From Prevotella merdae (GTDB lineage Bacteria > Bacteroidota > Bacteroidia > Bacteroidales > Bacteroidaceae): a stretch of DNA of 14,574 nt. Position 1 is the first letter of the stretch, and each line of letters begins with the position of its first letter. The notes under the pieces were generated by a model. That model saw only the letters and a program-made list of their open reading frames with translations, ran no database searches and was not told the origin of the DNA. Below, piece after piece: positions 1 to 8,849 of this stretch. The DNA lies in contig NZ_LT985324.1 of NCBI RefSeq assembly GCF_900290275.1, forward strand, positions 1,181,396 through 1,195,969. Direction: 5' to 3'. The translations under genes and the position numbers were made by a program.

Positions 1-260
1 AACTCTATTATTATTAATGATGATTTGTATTCGACTTGGTGCTGCGGAGGCCGGAGACCTCCGCTACTTATAGGTTCATATTGTCGCCGAAGGCGGCGAA
101 TTATGCTTAACCTCGGGTGACCAGAGGGAACCCGAGAATTGCTCCTAGCCCACTTCGGGGCGTACCACTTGAGGAACCCGAGGGGAACTATTGGATTTTT
201 CCCTCTTCACTTTTCACTTAAACTCCCTTTTCCCTTTTCACTTAGTCTCCGCTACTATAT
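1..260. repeat. Hairpin-rich region downstream of the fimbrial operon
   Basis: No gene is visible here. The stretch holds a run of GC-rich palindromes in AT-rich surroundings: GCGGAGG/CCTCCGC around 44-64, TCGCCG/CGGCGA around 83-98, and CTCGGGT/ACCCGAG at 112-118 and 130-136. The word GGAACCCGAG recurs at 127-136 and 173-182. The ten-mer CTCCGCTACT occurs at 59-68 and again at 247-256, bracketing the whole block. Between about 200 and 245 there is a pyrimidine-rich stretch with repeated TTTTCACTTA-like words. The block follows the stop codon of the last operon gene, so some hairpins may help end its transcript. No hairpin with a clear T-run on the minus strand was found. Confidence 0.5.
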
Positions 261-2663
261 TTACTTATCTTCGGCAACGAGTCTTACTGGCATGGCTCTA
301 TATCGTTTCGTATTATTTCCCGACGAACCCGACACAAATCGGTAGTTTGACAAGTTTAGGCTCTTGCCGAAAGCATCGAGATACAAGTACCAGAAGCCGT
401 ACTCAGGACTGCTTTCCGAGAATCCCTGATAACCAGCCAGACGTGAGCTTGTCCATAGGTTGGCATGATTACTGTCCTTGTAAATCGCATCCTCGTCGGT
501 CTTGCCCTCATAATATCCGCTCATCGGGATAAATATCTGGGGAATATCCCTTTCTTCCGTATTAATTCTCAGACAGTTGTACACCTCGCCATAATGAGTC
601 TTCTCCTCTACTATCGCCAAGTTATTGTTGTTGTCGATAAGACCTCGCAGACACATGTTGTCGCACACCTTGAAGTCGCCTATTGCCAAAGCATCTACCA
701 CAGTGTTTTGGTTCTTAGCATCATTAGAATTTTCGGCTACCGAAATTTTGAAGTAACCACCTATTGCTCCCTTGTTGCCTTCAAGCGCGGTTGTGGCAGG
801 AGAGTAGTAGCCGTTGTTTGTGGCACCAAGGTTGCGGTCGAGCATGTGGTAGGTTCTGTCCTCGGTAGTTCCGTCTGTTTTGGTAACCTTAGCCTTTACG
901 TCAACCATCTCATAATAGTACCATCCCGAAGCCTTGCTATTGCCAAGCTGATAAGCAGTTGTCAACTTTGCGAACAATCCTACATGATAAACCGGATAGG
1001 ATACCTTAATATTGGTTCTCGCGTTGGTGATGGATATAATGGTGACACCCTCACTACTAATCCACCTTTCATAATTATTAGCCGCGGCCAGCGTCACCTT
1101 GTAGAAGTTGTTGTCGCCATCGGTAATCTCCTCAACATTCACTCGCGAGGCGTCGTACTCCATGTGGTCACCGGTAAGATGTGGTATAAGATAGTAAACA
1201 GGATTGTTGCCCACAAAGAAGTGCAATCCGTCGTTGCGCACTCTGCCTTGGTTTTCCGCCGGTGTTATGCCCTGAAGCGAGTTCATCCAGAGGAAGTAGT
1301 TTTTCTGTTCATCCTGAGTAAGCCCGGCTAGTCCTCGTATCTGCACAATTCTATTTGGATCAGTACGGAAGTCGTAGCCCAACTGTGTAATCTCTACACC
1401 GCGCGACAAGTCGCCTGATGTTATTGTCACAGTACCAGTATGCGCAGTCGATTCGCAGTTCTCGGTCAGAGTAAGTTCGATAGTGTACAGTCTGCCTCTT
1501 GACGAGTAGGGTCCAGCAGTTGTTGGCAAATCAATATACGATGCTTTTGTTTTATAATCAGTGGGAACTGAAATCCAATCAGGGCTGTTCGAAACTACAC
1601 TAAAATCTTCAGGGTGCTGCTTGGTTGTTACAAACGTAATTGTAGCCGTCTTTTCCTTACCCAATACAGTCTGCTTGCCACACACACCAAGTTCGTAGTC
1701 CTTACATGCTATCATGTCCACAATACGCGGATTGTCGTCCTTCACTTCTACAGACAGTCTGTTCTCTGGGGGATTATTTATTGCCTCTGTATCTGTAGCC
1801 CATCCTTCATGGTTTACAGCCGTAACCTTAACCTGATAATGATGGTTGCGAAGAAGATCCATCTGCGTTGAAGTGCCGTTGTTAAAGAACTCCACTTTAT
1901 AAAAGGTATCTGGTCCGCCATTATACTTTGCCTTAATTATCATGTATGCTTTGCCAGCAGGTGTCTCGTAGAAAGGATGCTCGCCCATACTATAGTTTCC
2001 CTCTTTCGTGTAAGCTACCGACGAAGGCAGAGACACATCTTTATCCAACGCAGTGGTGGCTATTGTGCCCTTTGTTGCCGTGTTGAAGAGCTTGAAACCA
2101 GTAATCTCGAAGTTTTTCACCTTAGTATCATCCTTTGTAACAGACGCCTTGGCAAACTGTCGGAACAACCACACTTTGGTTTTGCTATTAAGCAGGTCGT
2201 CCACCTTTACGCTTCCCCAACAAACGGGAGCGTCGAGGTTGGGGTTGCCGCCGCGTGTTGCGTTGTACAGGTTGTTCTTGCCATCAGCATCCTTGGCGTC
2301 GCTCTTTGATATGTTGGTATTGGCTACAATATGTAGCGTGGCTGTTCCGGGCACAGCCTTCACCTTAACATCATAAGAGTCGCTGCCCTTAGGCTTGATG
2401 TCCGCGCTTGAAATATTGCTCATGCCGAGATACTTGTCTTCTGCATCGTAGCACAATACGCAGAGGCTGTTGATTTGCCGCTCGGTTGCTGCTCTTGTCG
2501 CCACAGTATTCTTGGTGAAATTAGGCAACTTAAGAGTCAGCACAACTCCATCGGACGGCAAGTCTTGCGTGCCGCCTCCTACAATGTCTCTGATGTCGCT
2601 GCAAGCAGTCGACACCATAGCCAAGAGCATGAAGAGCCAAATTGTCAATTTCTTGATATACAT
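261..2663 (-). CDS. Large fimbrial tip-like lipoprotein (fimbrillin module + BACON-like + FISUMP-like domains)
   Basis: An 800-residue surface lipoprotein, probably a fimbrial tip or minor subunit. The N terminus has a lipoprotein signal peptide with lipobox STAC and Cys21 as the predicted lipidated residue. Residues about 35-310 look like a fimbrillin module: an ATR motif with Arg57 as a possible maturation site, then a segment near 271-287 beginning LRNHHYQVKV, then LSVEVKDDNP (303-312) where an ordinary pilin would end. Residues about 335-430 resemble a BACON domain (SPDWISV at 360-366, then TVTITSG and VEITQLG at 423-429). The C-terminal 220 residues resemble a FISUMP domain: HMLDRNLGAT at 606-615, LWTSSR at 736-741, and the terminal RAMPVRLV. 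It starts 18 bp after the preceding gene and is the last gene of the cluster. The function is inferred from architecture; the ligand is unknown. Domain calls are by eye. Confidence 0.8.
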   Translation of the reverse strand: MYIKKLTIWLFMLLAMVSTACSDIRDIVGGGTQDLPSDGVVLTLKLPNFTKNTVATRAATERQINSLCVLCYDAEDKYLGMSNISSADIKPKGSDSYDVKVKAVPGTATLHIVANTNISKSDAKDADGKNNLYNATRGGNPNLDAPVCWGSVKVDDLLNSKTKVWLFRQFAKASVTKDDTKVKNFEITGFKLFNTATKGTIATTALDKDVSLPSSVAYTKEGNYSMGEHPFYETPAGKAYMIIKAKYNGGPDTFYKVEFFNNGTSTQMDLLRNHHYQVKVTAVNHEGWATDTEAINNPPENRLSVEVKDDNPRIVDMIACKDYELGVCGKQTVLGKEKTATITFVTTKQHPEDFSVVSNSPDWISVPTDYKTKASYIDLPTTAGPYSSRGRLYTIELTLTENCESTAHTGTVTITSGDLSRGVEITQLGYDFRTDPNRIVQIRGLAGLTQDEQKNYFLWMNSLQGITPAENQGRVRNDGLHFFVGNNPVYYLIPHLTGDHMEYDASRVNVEEITDGDNNFYKVTLAAANNYERWISSEGVTIISITNARTNIKVSYPVYHVGLFAKLTTAYQLGNSKASGWYYYEMVDVKAKVTKTDGTTEDRTYHMLDRNLGATNNGYYSPATTALEGNKGAIGGYFKISVAENSNDAKNQNTVVDALAIGDFKVCDNMCLRGLIDNNNNLAIVEEKTHYGEVYNCLRINTEERDIPQIFIPMSGYYEGKTDEDAIYKDSNHANLWTSSRLAGYQGFSESSPEYGFWYLYLDAFGKSLNLSNYRFVSGSSGNNTKRYRAMPVRLVAEDK

Positions 2664-2681
2664 ATTGTTGTCTTTTAATTG

Positions 2682-5675
2682 TTACTTTATAGTAGGGCGT
2701 CCCTTCTTCCAGAACTTTGCGCCTGAGCCCGGATCGTATGAGCCTTCTATCACATAGCGCACACATTCGCGACCGTTAATCGTTCTTTTTACCGTTCCTG
2801 TTACAGGATAGCTATCGCCGTCAAACAGCAACGGTTTATCATATACTAAACCGGATGAATTTTTTATATTCACATGCAAGTTTTTATCATACTCCCCCAA
2901 AGGAGCTTTGAGGTGGAGTATGGTCTTGTACCAAGCTTTATTATCACTTGGGTCGTCTCCGTAGTATACGCACGTAAACTCGTTAACAACATTAGGGTTG
3001 TCACTCTTCATTTCGAATTGCTCGGTTCCACCTCCGTTTTTGACACCATAATTAACGAACCATCCCGATATTTTGTCGTACTTGGTGTATATGGTATATT
3101 CCACGTCTACTATAGTGGGTTTCTCGTCGAATACTTTGTAGTATGGATCTGATGTTGGGTCATACAGATACCAGCCTTCATTGTCCTCATAGTTGAAGAG
3201 TGTGATGCCAGGGTCGTTGTGATGAGTGAAACGATGCGACTGGAAGCCCTTGCTAAGGTATGTACCATTGCTGAAAATCAACAGAGTTTGTCCTGGATTT
3301 ATCATCTTATCCTCCTTAGCTACCTTTTTTCCTACCGACATTTGATTTGTTGGAATACTTAAATAGTACCAACCTGGGTTGTTTCCGTCGGCTTTCATCG
3401 AGTGTCCTGGCCACCATTCCTCGGTGCCAAAGCCACTATCATCACCATTCGAAACAGTGTGGCGAGTAAAATCTCCGCGGTCGGGTTTTACGAAATACCA
3501 TTCCTTTGTTGTTCTATCCTGAGAACCTGTACCAGGTTTTGTCTCACCTATCTGTGTATAGACGTAAACATAATGGTAGTCGTTATGCGGAGAAAAGTCT
3601 TCATCCCACGTAACATTCTGCCAATTATCATTTGACACTTCCTTTTGCGCTTCCCACCAACCGTCACGCCAGTTGTTGCTTACAGTACCCAAACGAGAAT
3701 CCTCATCAAGCATTAAATTATGCTGATAGTCATCATTACTGTCACCCTTACACCATACCAAGTCGTTTATGGCTCGCATATATATAAAGTAGTTACCCTT
3801 TGGCGGACGCACCGTTACACGTACCGGTTGCTCCATATATTTTTCATTACCGTCTGCGTCTTTATACTTTTCAATCGACTTTACCGTAAACGTATGTGTG
3901 GTTGTTGTCTGAGGGTCGGATGTAGCCGTAATAGTAAATGTGCCTTCTGCCGATTGAGTATTTTTGCACTTGATGTTTATTGTCGAATTAGCATACGTAA
4001 CATCATGTCCGCCGCCAGAAACCGTCCAGCCATCAGGGAACTTAATACCACCAAGGTTGGTAGTAAACTTCACCGATTTAGTCAACTCAGCTGTATTACC
4101 TTTATCGTAGAAGATAACAATATCCACTGGATCTACCTTGAAATATGGCGTAACGTTGTAATGAACATTAAGATACTTCTTTAGGTTGTTTACCTTTATC
4201 GACACCTTGGCGTCGCCTTCAGTTTTAGTACCAAAGTCGGCAATCGAAAGTTCAGGATTTATACTGAATTTTAGACGCTTGGTTGCTGGATAGTTTTCTA
4301 CTTTAATTATCTCCAAATCGCCTAACGTTGTCTTATTAACCTTAGATATACATTCAAATTTCAAGGTACTTGGATCGGCATTTGTTACGTAATCGATGTA
4401 GTCGTCTTGCAGCGACTTTACCTCGGCTTTTGTCTTCGAAACCCAAAGCGTAGTATGTGTAAAGTCAGCATCCACCTCTGCCGGTTCCCAATCCTTTACA
4501 CCTACCACACAATCGAGGTCGATGTTGCCCAGACTCTTTATGCGTCCTACAATCTCGTAGTATGTGCCGCGTGGGAAAGTTGGAACTTCGGTTGTAGATT
4601 TTTCGTCCTGACGATGTCCAAGTTTGATGTTGTAGCTGTTGTTGTGGCCTGCTACTTTTCCGCCTATCTTCAATGCCGACTGCTGCAAAGAATCTGCCAC
4701 GTAACGCTCGGGCAGGTAATATGTGGCACGGAAGAGCCACGGCTCCTTAGGTTTTACGGGGTTAACAACATCCTTAGGATCTACCGTGACAATATTCTGG
4801 TCATTGACATTAGCATTGTTTGTGTTCTCTGTCCACTTAGAATAGTAAGCACCATTAGCGGTAGAAGCTGTAGAGTTAGGGTATAATGTAGTAGGATCAA
4901 GTCCCTTGGCATAAATGCTACCAGCATCCAAGTTTGGATTGCTGAATTTTCCATCCCACACCAGCTTTGTCTCAGGCGATAGACGCTCGGCTTTAACATC
5001 AGTAATCTGCAATCCTTTCTTAAGCGCCGAACTAACGCCTTCGGCATCAGGGTCGTAAACAAGATTAAGACACACCTTGACACACGAAAATTGCAGATTA
5101 GCCGCCACTTTCTGAGGATTTGTGGCAGAATTCTTAATGGTAACGACGGTAGTTGAGCCGTCGGCTGCCTTTGTAGGATCGTATATCATAGGGATATTCT
5201 TGGCTACGGGCAGCATGCCTGACTTTGACATCGGATTATAGCTCAACACCACTTTCTTCAAATCCTCCTCGGTATTGATGGGCGTGTCTTTGAGCACATC
5301 GTTCATGTTGGCCACCACATACACACGATATTCGCCAGGCTTAATCTGTAGCTGATAAAAAGCAACATTCTCGTCGAGCATATTGCTTGCTTCGGGCGAT
5401 GGAAGGTCCTGCGACAGAAATGTGCCTTTGCCCTCAACGGGGAAGGCATAAAGATGAAGGTCGTTTATCTGGCACTCGTCTACAGAGGCATTGTATGTAG
5501 GGTTGCTTGGGTCGAGACTGCTCTTAACCTCATCGCCCTCGCGAGTAACTGGCACATAGACACACAGATTGCCCTCGGATGAAGCCGGGGTGTTGTACAC
5601 ATCGGCATCATCTGTGCATGCTGCCAACAACAACAGGGCAGCAAGAGAAAGGAGTATGTCTGCAAGTCGTTTCAT
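2682..5675 (-). CDS. Giant fimbrial tip-like lipoprotein with a CBM26-like C-terminal region
   Basis: A surface lipoprotein of 997 residues. I chose the start at 5675 because it places a typical signal peptide (MKRLAD, a leucine-rich core, lipobox LLAAC with Cys20) at the N terminus. An in-frame ATG at 5699 would add eight residues. Residues about 35-400 form a fimbrillin-like module with VTR (Arg45) as a possible maturation site and VVGVKDWEPAEVD at 390-402. That motif resembles the extreme C terminus of the stalk and anchor proteins, but here about 595 residues follow. Residues about 700-840 resemble starch-binding module 26: YVYVY (702-706), EWWPGHSM (753-760), GWYYLSIP (768-775), LLIFSNG (798-804) and GWYLYD (834-839). 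A further beta-rich, aromatic-rich segment completes the protein. The gene lies 45 bp after the anchor gene and 18 bp before the next tip-like gene. A glycan-binding tip adhesin is the best inference; no ligand is shown. Confidence 0.8.
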   Translation of the reverse strand: MKRLADILLSLAALLLLAACTDDADVYNTPASSEGNLCVYVPVTREGDEVKSSLDPSNPTYNASVDECQINDLHLYAFPVEGKGTFLSQDLPSPEASNMLDENVAFYQLQIKPGEYRVYVVANMNDVLKDTPINTEEDLKKVVLSYNPMSKSGMLPVAKNIPMIYDPTKAADGSTTVVTIKNSATNPQKVAANLQFSCVKVCLNLVYDPDAEGVSSALKKGLQITDVKAERLSPETKLVWDGKFSNPNLDAGSIYAKGLDPTTLYPNSTASTANGAYYSKWTENTNNANVNDQNIVTVDPKDVVNPVKPKEPWLFRATYYLPERYVADSLQQSALKIGGKVAGHNNSYNIKLGHRQDEKSTTEVPTFPRGTYYEIVGRIKSLGNIDLDCVVGVKDWEPAEVDADFTHTTLWVSKTKAEVKSLQDDYIDYVTNADPSTLKFECISKVNKTTLGDLEIIKVENYPATKRLKFSINPELSIADFGTKTEGDAKVSIKVNNLKKYLNVHYNVTPYFKVDPVDIVIFYDKGNTAELTKSVKFTTNLGGIKFPDGWTVSGGGHDVTYANSTINIKCKNTQSAEGTFTITATSDPQTTTTHTFTVKSIEKYKDADGNEKYMEQPVRVTVRPPKGNYFIYMRAINDLVWCKGDSNDDYQHNLMLDEDSRLGTVSNNWRDGWWEAQKEVSNDNWQNVTWDEDFSPHNDYHYVYVYTQIGETKPGTGSQDRTTKEWYFVKPDRGDFTRHTVSNGDDSGFGTEEWWPGHSMKADGNNPGWYYLSIPTNQMSVGKKVAKEDKMINPGQTLLIFSNGTYLSKGFQSHRFTHHNDPGITLFNYEDNEGWYLYDPTSDPYYKVFDEKPTIVDVEYTIYTKYDKISGWFVNYGVKNGGGTEQFEMKSDNPNVVNEFTCVYYGDDPSDNKAWYKTILHLKAPLGEYDKNLHVNIKNSSGLVYDKPLLFDGDSYPVTGTVKRTINGRECVRYVIEGSYDPGSGAKFWKKGRPTIK

Positions 5676-5720
5676 CGTTCTAATTATTATTAGGTTCAAA
5701 TTCAGAAGTTTTATTTAATT

Positions 5721-6788
5721 CTACAAGCTTACGCGCTGAATGCGCTTAGCCCAGTCGAGCACACCTACCGAAAGGTTTACGTATTGCCACTCGGTTCCGA
5801 TGAGGAAGAAGTCGAGGCGGTAGTCGTACTCGCGGTCCAGATATTCCTGAATGCCGTAGTTTTGCGAGGCATAAGCGTCGCGTCCCTGCTGCAGAATGTC
5901 TGGCAGGTTGATCAGGGCGATAGTCTTGCCCGACACCTTATTATATATATGCAGCATGGCGTTGCGGTTGTTCTCCTCGGGTGGGAAGTAGACCAGGCGC
6001 GAGAGCATCAGTCCGGCATGAGCCGTGCGCTCCTTAACGTTTCCGGTCTCGTCCTTGAACTCGGTGGTCCATGTATGGAAAGGCGTGTAGCGAAGCTTAG
6101 AGTCGCTTGCCAAAGAGTTGTCGTAGTTAATCAAGCCGTTGTCGGCTATTACCTCGTAGCCGAAGTCGTCGGCAGAGATTTTCTCGGGTGCGTCTATTTG
6201 GTGCAGCGAGATAGTGAGCTGCTTGGTGTCGCGCACCAGGGAGATGGTGTCGTGTGTTCCCTTAAGGTCGTACACGGTTGTAAGGTGTTGAGAGCGGCCA
6301 ATCCACAGCGTGTCGAGCGGAGCCGAGCAATCCACCTCGTCTATTTCGCCCGCCTCGTTGCGGTCGAGCATGGTGTTGAAGGCAGTCATGTCCTCGCCTT
6401 CCACATGGTTGTGGATGCGGAACTTGGCTCCAGGTGTGGCCAGAGCGTCCTCGTAACGTTTCTGCTTTGCAATGGCGAGGAATTGGTATTCGCCAGGCTG
6501 CAGATTAAGATGTACGGCAAAGTCGTGACGGCGGATAGGAGCGTCGCTATTGGTATTAAAAGCGTCCTGACGGAAGAGGAACTTGCCGTCCTTATCGTAC
6601 ACCATGACAACAACGCCTCCAACATGGTCGTTGAAGAGGTCGGCGCGCTGCGTGTTGTAGTCGTAGCGGAAGTGCAGGTAAGCGCCATTGTCGCATGGCT
6701 CAAGGTCGTCGTGCATCAGCGAGCACGAAGCCAGCAATGGTGCAAAGGCGAGGAGTGAGCATATAGATTTAACCAGTCCGTGAAACAT
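5721..6788 (-). CDS. FimB/Mfa2-family fimbrial anchor lipoprotein
   Basis: A 355-residue lipoprotein that in this family caps and anchors the fimbria at the outer membrane and limits its length. The signal peptide ends in LLASC, so Cys22 is the predicted lipidated residue. The family signature follows directly: HDDLEPC (26-32), then YLHFRYDYNTQRADLFNDHV (37-56), which matches the start of the mature Mfa2/FimB fold. A strand-rich body follows, and the C terminus is LSVGVLDWAKRIQRVSL. The length is close to that usual for the family. The ATG is preceded by an AT-rich stretch without a Shine-Dalgarno sequence, as expected in Bacteroidetes. Sampled rows of this gene are clearly GC-richer (about 58-62%) than the neighbouring subunit genes. 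It is separated from the stalk gene by a 309-bp gap full of palindromes. Confidence 0.9.
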   Translation of the reverse strand: MFHGLVKSICSLLAFAPLLASCSLMHDDLEPCDNGAYLHFRYDYNTQRADLFNDHVGGVVVMVYDKDGKFLFRQDAFNTNSDAPIRRHDFAVHLNLQPGEYQFLAIAKQKRYEDALATPGAKFRIHNHVEGEDMTAFNTMLDRNEAGEIDEVDCSAPLDTLWIGRSQHLTTVYDLKGTHDTISLVRDTKQLTISLHQIDAPEKISADDFGYEVIADNGLINYDNSLASDSKLRYTPFHTWTTEFKDETGNVKERTAHAGLMLSRLVYFPPEENNRNAMLHIYNKVSGKTIALINLPDILQQGRDAYASQNYGIQEYLDREYDYRLDFFLIGTEWQYVNLSVGVLDWAKRIQRVSL

Positions 6789-7097
6789 AATGTTTGCCGT
6801 TAATTTAATTAGAGTTGTTGGTAAATAATATAAATATTCAAAATGAAGGTATCAAAGGAAGTACGGCTGCATGAGCCGTACCTCCTAAGATAAGTACGTG
6901 TTCATTTTTAGCTTTATATATGAGTGGCAATCTGTAGGAGGGTATGGCATCCCTGCCATACCTACTCTGTAATGAGTGTCCTGCCGATTTAGTGGGTATG
7001 GCAAGGATGCCATACCCTCCTACTATATGTAAAGATAATTCTGAACTGTTACTTATTAGGGTTCTTGCGGCCCTGATAAGAGGACGCGCAATATTGA
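6789..7097. repeat. Cluster of REP-like palindromes between stalk and anchor genes
   Basis: This 309-bp gap contains no gene. From left to right it holds a hairpin with arms GTACGGCT (6861-6868) and AGCCGTAC (6874-6881), extended by four more pairs to 6856-6886. Next comes a pair of hairpins, GGTATGGCA/TGCCATACC at 6941-6962 and GGGTATGGCA/TGCCATACCC at 6994-7017. The two hairpins together form a perfect 19-bp inverted repeat (6934-6952 with 7005-7023). A weaker stem (CTTAT...GGG/CCC...ATAAG-like, about 7052-7080) lies just after the stalk gene stop. In RNA these could stabilise or partly terminate the abundant stalk message and so set the stalk-to-anchor ratio. That role is inference. Confidence 0.75.
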
Positions 7098-8789
7098 TTA
7101 GAGGTCGATTACCTGCTTGCGCAAAGCCCAGTCAAGGATCTTAACCTCAACGTTGATGTACTGATTGTTCTCGTCGTCTGGAAGATCAGGCTTAACCTCA
7201 GGAACCTCAGGATAACCAAGACCGCTAACGCTATGTACAGAAAGTGAATACCAGTTGTTGCGGAGAACACCATAGCGACCGAGGTACTTGGCGTTTTCTG
7301 TACCATAAGCTTCGCCAGCATTCCAAGGAGTCAACTCGTTGAAGTGCTTGATGCGGGCGATATAGTAAGCCTCACCATTGAGGTATGTTGAGATACCTGT
7401 AGTAGCGGTCAAACCAAGTTTCTTGTTGATTTTATCAACAATTTCATCTGTAACCTGTGACGTAGTAACAGGGGTGGCAGTTCCATTATCGAATGTAATA
7501 TTTTCTTTAGCTATAAGGTGCTGACCAGCCTTACCACTAATATCTGTGCCCTTAGAAAGATCTACACCATATTTATCCTGCTCAGCAGCATCAGTAATAC
7601 CCATAAGTGTTAGAGCAACGGTCTTAATCTGCTGTTCAAGCTTAACTTTGCTCCAGATAGCGGTATTGTTACCAATCTTATAGAATGTCACAGGTGCTGT
7701 AAAGTCCTTAGGAGTGAACTTTGCCTTAAACACAACACGTGTAGTCTGGCCCTGCTTCATATTAGCAAGATTGAAGGTGTTCTCAAGACAATACTGAGGC
7801 GTACCTGCAACACCATCAACATCACCATTAGCAATCATATTGAACTCATTCTTGCAGTTTGCCAAAACCTGGAAATCAGCATTAGAATAATTCGGGTCTA
7901 CACCCCAATATACACGTTTGAAAGTAGAGGATGGCTTGGTGTCATAGAAACGATCTTTACTCCATATACCATCATAATCTGTAGTCAAACCACCAATCTG
8001 ATGAACAGGGAATGTTTTAGTATTGGTTACGTCGAGCTTCCAGTTCTCGATTTCAACCTTACCACCATCGTATGTGCCACCACTGATATCGTAACCACCT
8101 GGTGTAAACGTCTCCATTGTAACCTTAGCCAAACCACGCTCTACGTGAACTGTAGTTGCTGCCTTAGCCTGAGCTTCCTCAGGTGATGCGCAAATATACT
8201 TAACGTCTACAAGAGTTGGCAAATCTGTTGCTGATTTATGCTCTGGAGCATTTGCCATAAAGATACCATCTGTCGACTTCTTATAGTTATTAACTATTAC
8301 CTTTGTATAATCCTTACTCCAATCAGCGTATGTGTCTGCAATAGTAGGCAATGTTACTTTTCTATTAGAGCTATCCTCATTATAATTATTAAGGAGCACC
8401 AATGCCTTATAGCTGTCAGTTGTTGAAACATCCTTGAGCTTTACAGTAGCAATAGCCGCAGTTGTTACACCATTATTATCTGTATCTGCAGTCCAAGGGT
8501 TCATGTTTCCAAGCTCGGCACTTGTAACAAACTTATCAGTAGAAGCGTCGAAGATAAGAATTGTACCATTCTTTACCTCATACTCCTTAGCATCGCCTTC
8601 AACAAATGAAGGATCACCATCAGTACGTGTACCGCTTGTTGTCGGCAGATTGATCTTGAACGAAGCATACGCAGTACCAGCCTTACCTGCACCCTCGTTA
8701 GGATTAGGATTAAGGTTGTCGTTGCTTGAGCAACCTACCAAGGCTGTAGCCATTACAGCCATTCCGAATAGATTTTTAACATTCTTCAT
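7098..8789 (-). CDS. Mfa1-family major fimbrial subunit (fimbrillin)
   Basis: A 563-residue precursor of the main stalk pilin. The signal peptide ends in TALVGC, giving lipidation at Cys20. A short Asn/Pro/Gly-rich linker leads to the first beta-strand (ASFKINLPTTS). It is followed by GTR with Arg55, the position where fimbrillins of this class are cut by an arginine-specific protease after reaching the outer membrane. VERGLAKVTM (217-226) and YCLENTF (333-339) match conserved fimbrillin segments. The C terminus, YINVEVKILDWALRKQVIDL, is the appendage that in type V pili is expected to act as donor strand for the neighbouring subunit. It sits third in the cluster, after two envelope proteins and before the anchor. 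Its leader contains a stem-loop (8850-8880). Confidence 0.92.
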   Translation of the reverse strand: MKNVKNLFGMAVMATALVGCSSNDNLNPNPNEGAGKAGTAYASFKINLPTTSGTRTDGDPSFVEGDAKEYEVKNGTILIFDASTDKFVTSAELGNMNPWTADTDNNGVTTAAIATVKLKDVSTTDSYKALVLLNNYNEDSSNRKVTLPTIADTYADWSKDYTKVIVNNYKKSTDGIFMANAPEHKSATDLPTLVDVKYICASPEEAQAKAATTVHVERGLAKVTMETFTPGGYDISGGTYDGGKVEIENWKLDVTNTKTFPVHQIGGLTTDYDGIWSKDRFYDTKPSSTFKRVYWGVDPNYSNADFQVLANCKNEFNMIANGDVDGVAGTPQYCLENTFNLANMKQGQTTRVVFKAKFTPKDFTAPVTFYKIGNNTAIWSKVKLEQQIKTVALTLMGITDAAEQDKYGVDLSKGTDISGKAGQHLIAKENITFDNGTATPVTTSQVTDEIVDKINKKLGLTATTGISTYLNGEAYYIARIKHFNELTPWNAGEAYGTENAKYLGRYGVLRNNWYSLSVHSVSGLGYPEVPEVKPDLPDDENNQYINVEVKILDWALRKQVIDL

Positions 8790-8849
8790 AATAAAAAGAA
8801 TTTAGTGAATATAATTGTTTAACTTAAAAATTTTGATCGTAACGTGGTT

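Noticed and set aside
1..260. CRISPR array or tRNA/rRNA fragment
   Set aside because: The repeats are few, short and unevenly spaced, and no cloverleaf or recognisable rRNA segment is visible.
465..1331. Open frame of 288 codons on the plus strand
   Set aside because: It is antisense to the 800-residue lipoprotein, which has a signal peptide and recognisable domains; the plus-strand translation has neither.
5784..6758. Long open frame on the plus strand (324 codons) opposite the anchor gene
   Set aside because: It mirrors the FimB/Mfa2 coding frame, has a Val/Leu-rich composition without any family motif, and is explained by the high GC of the anchor gene.
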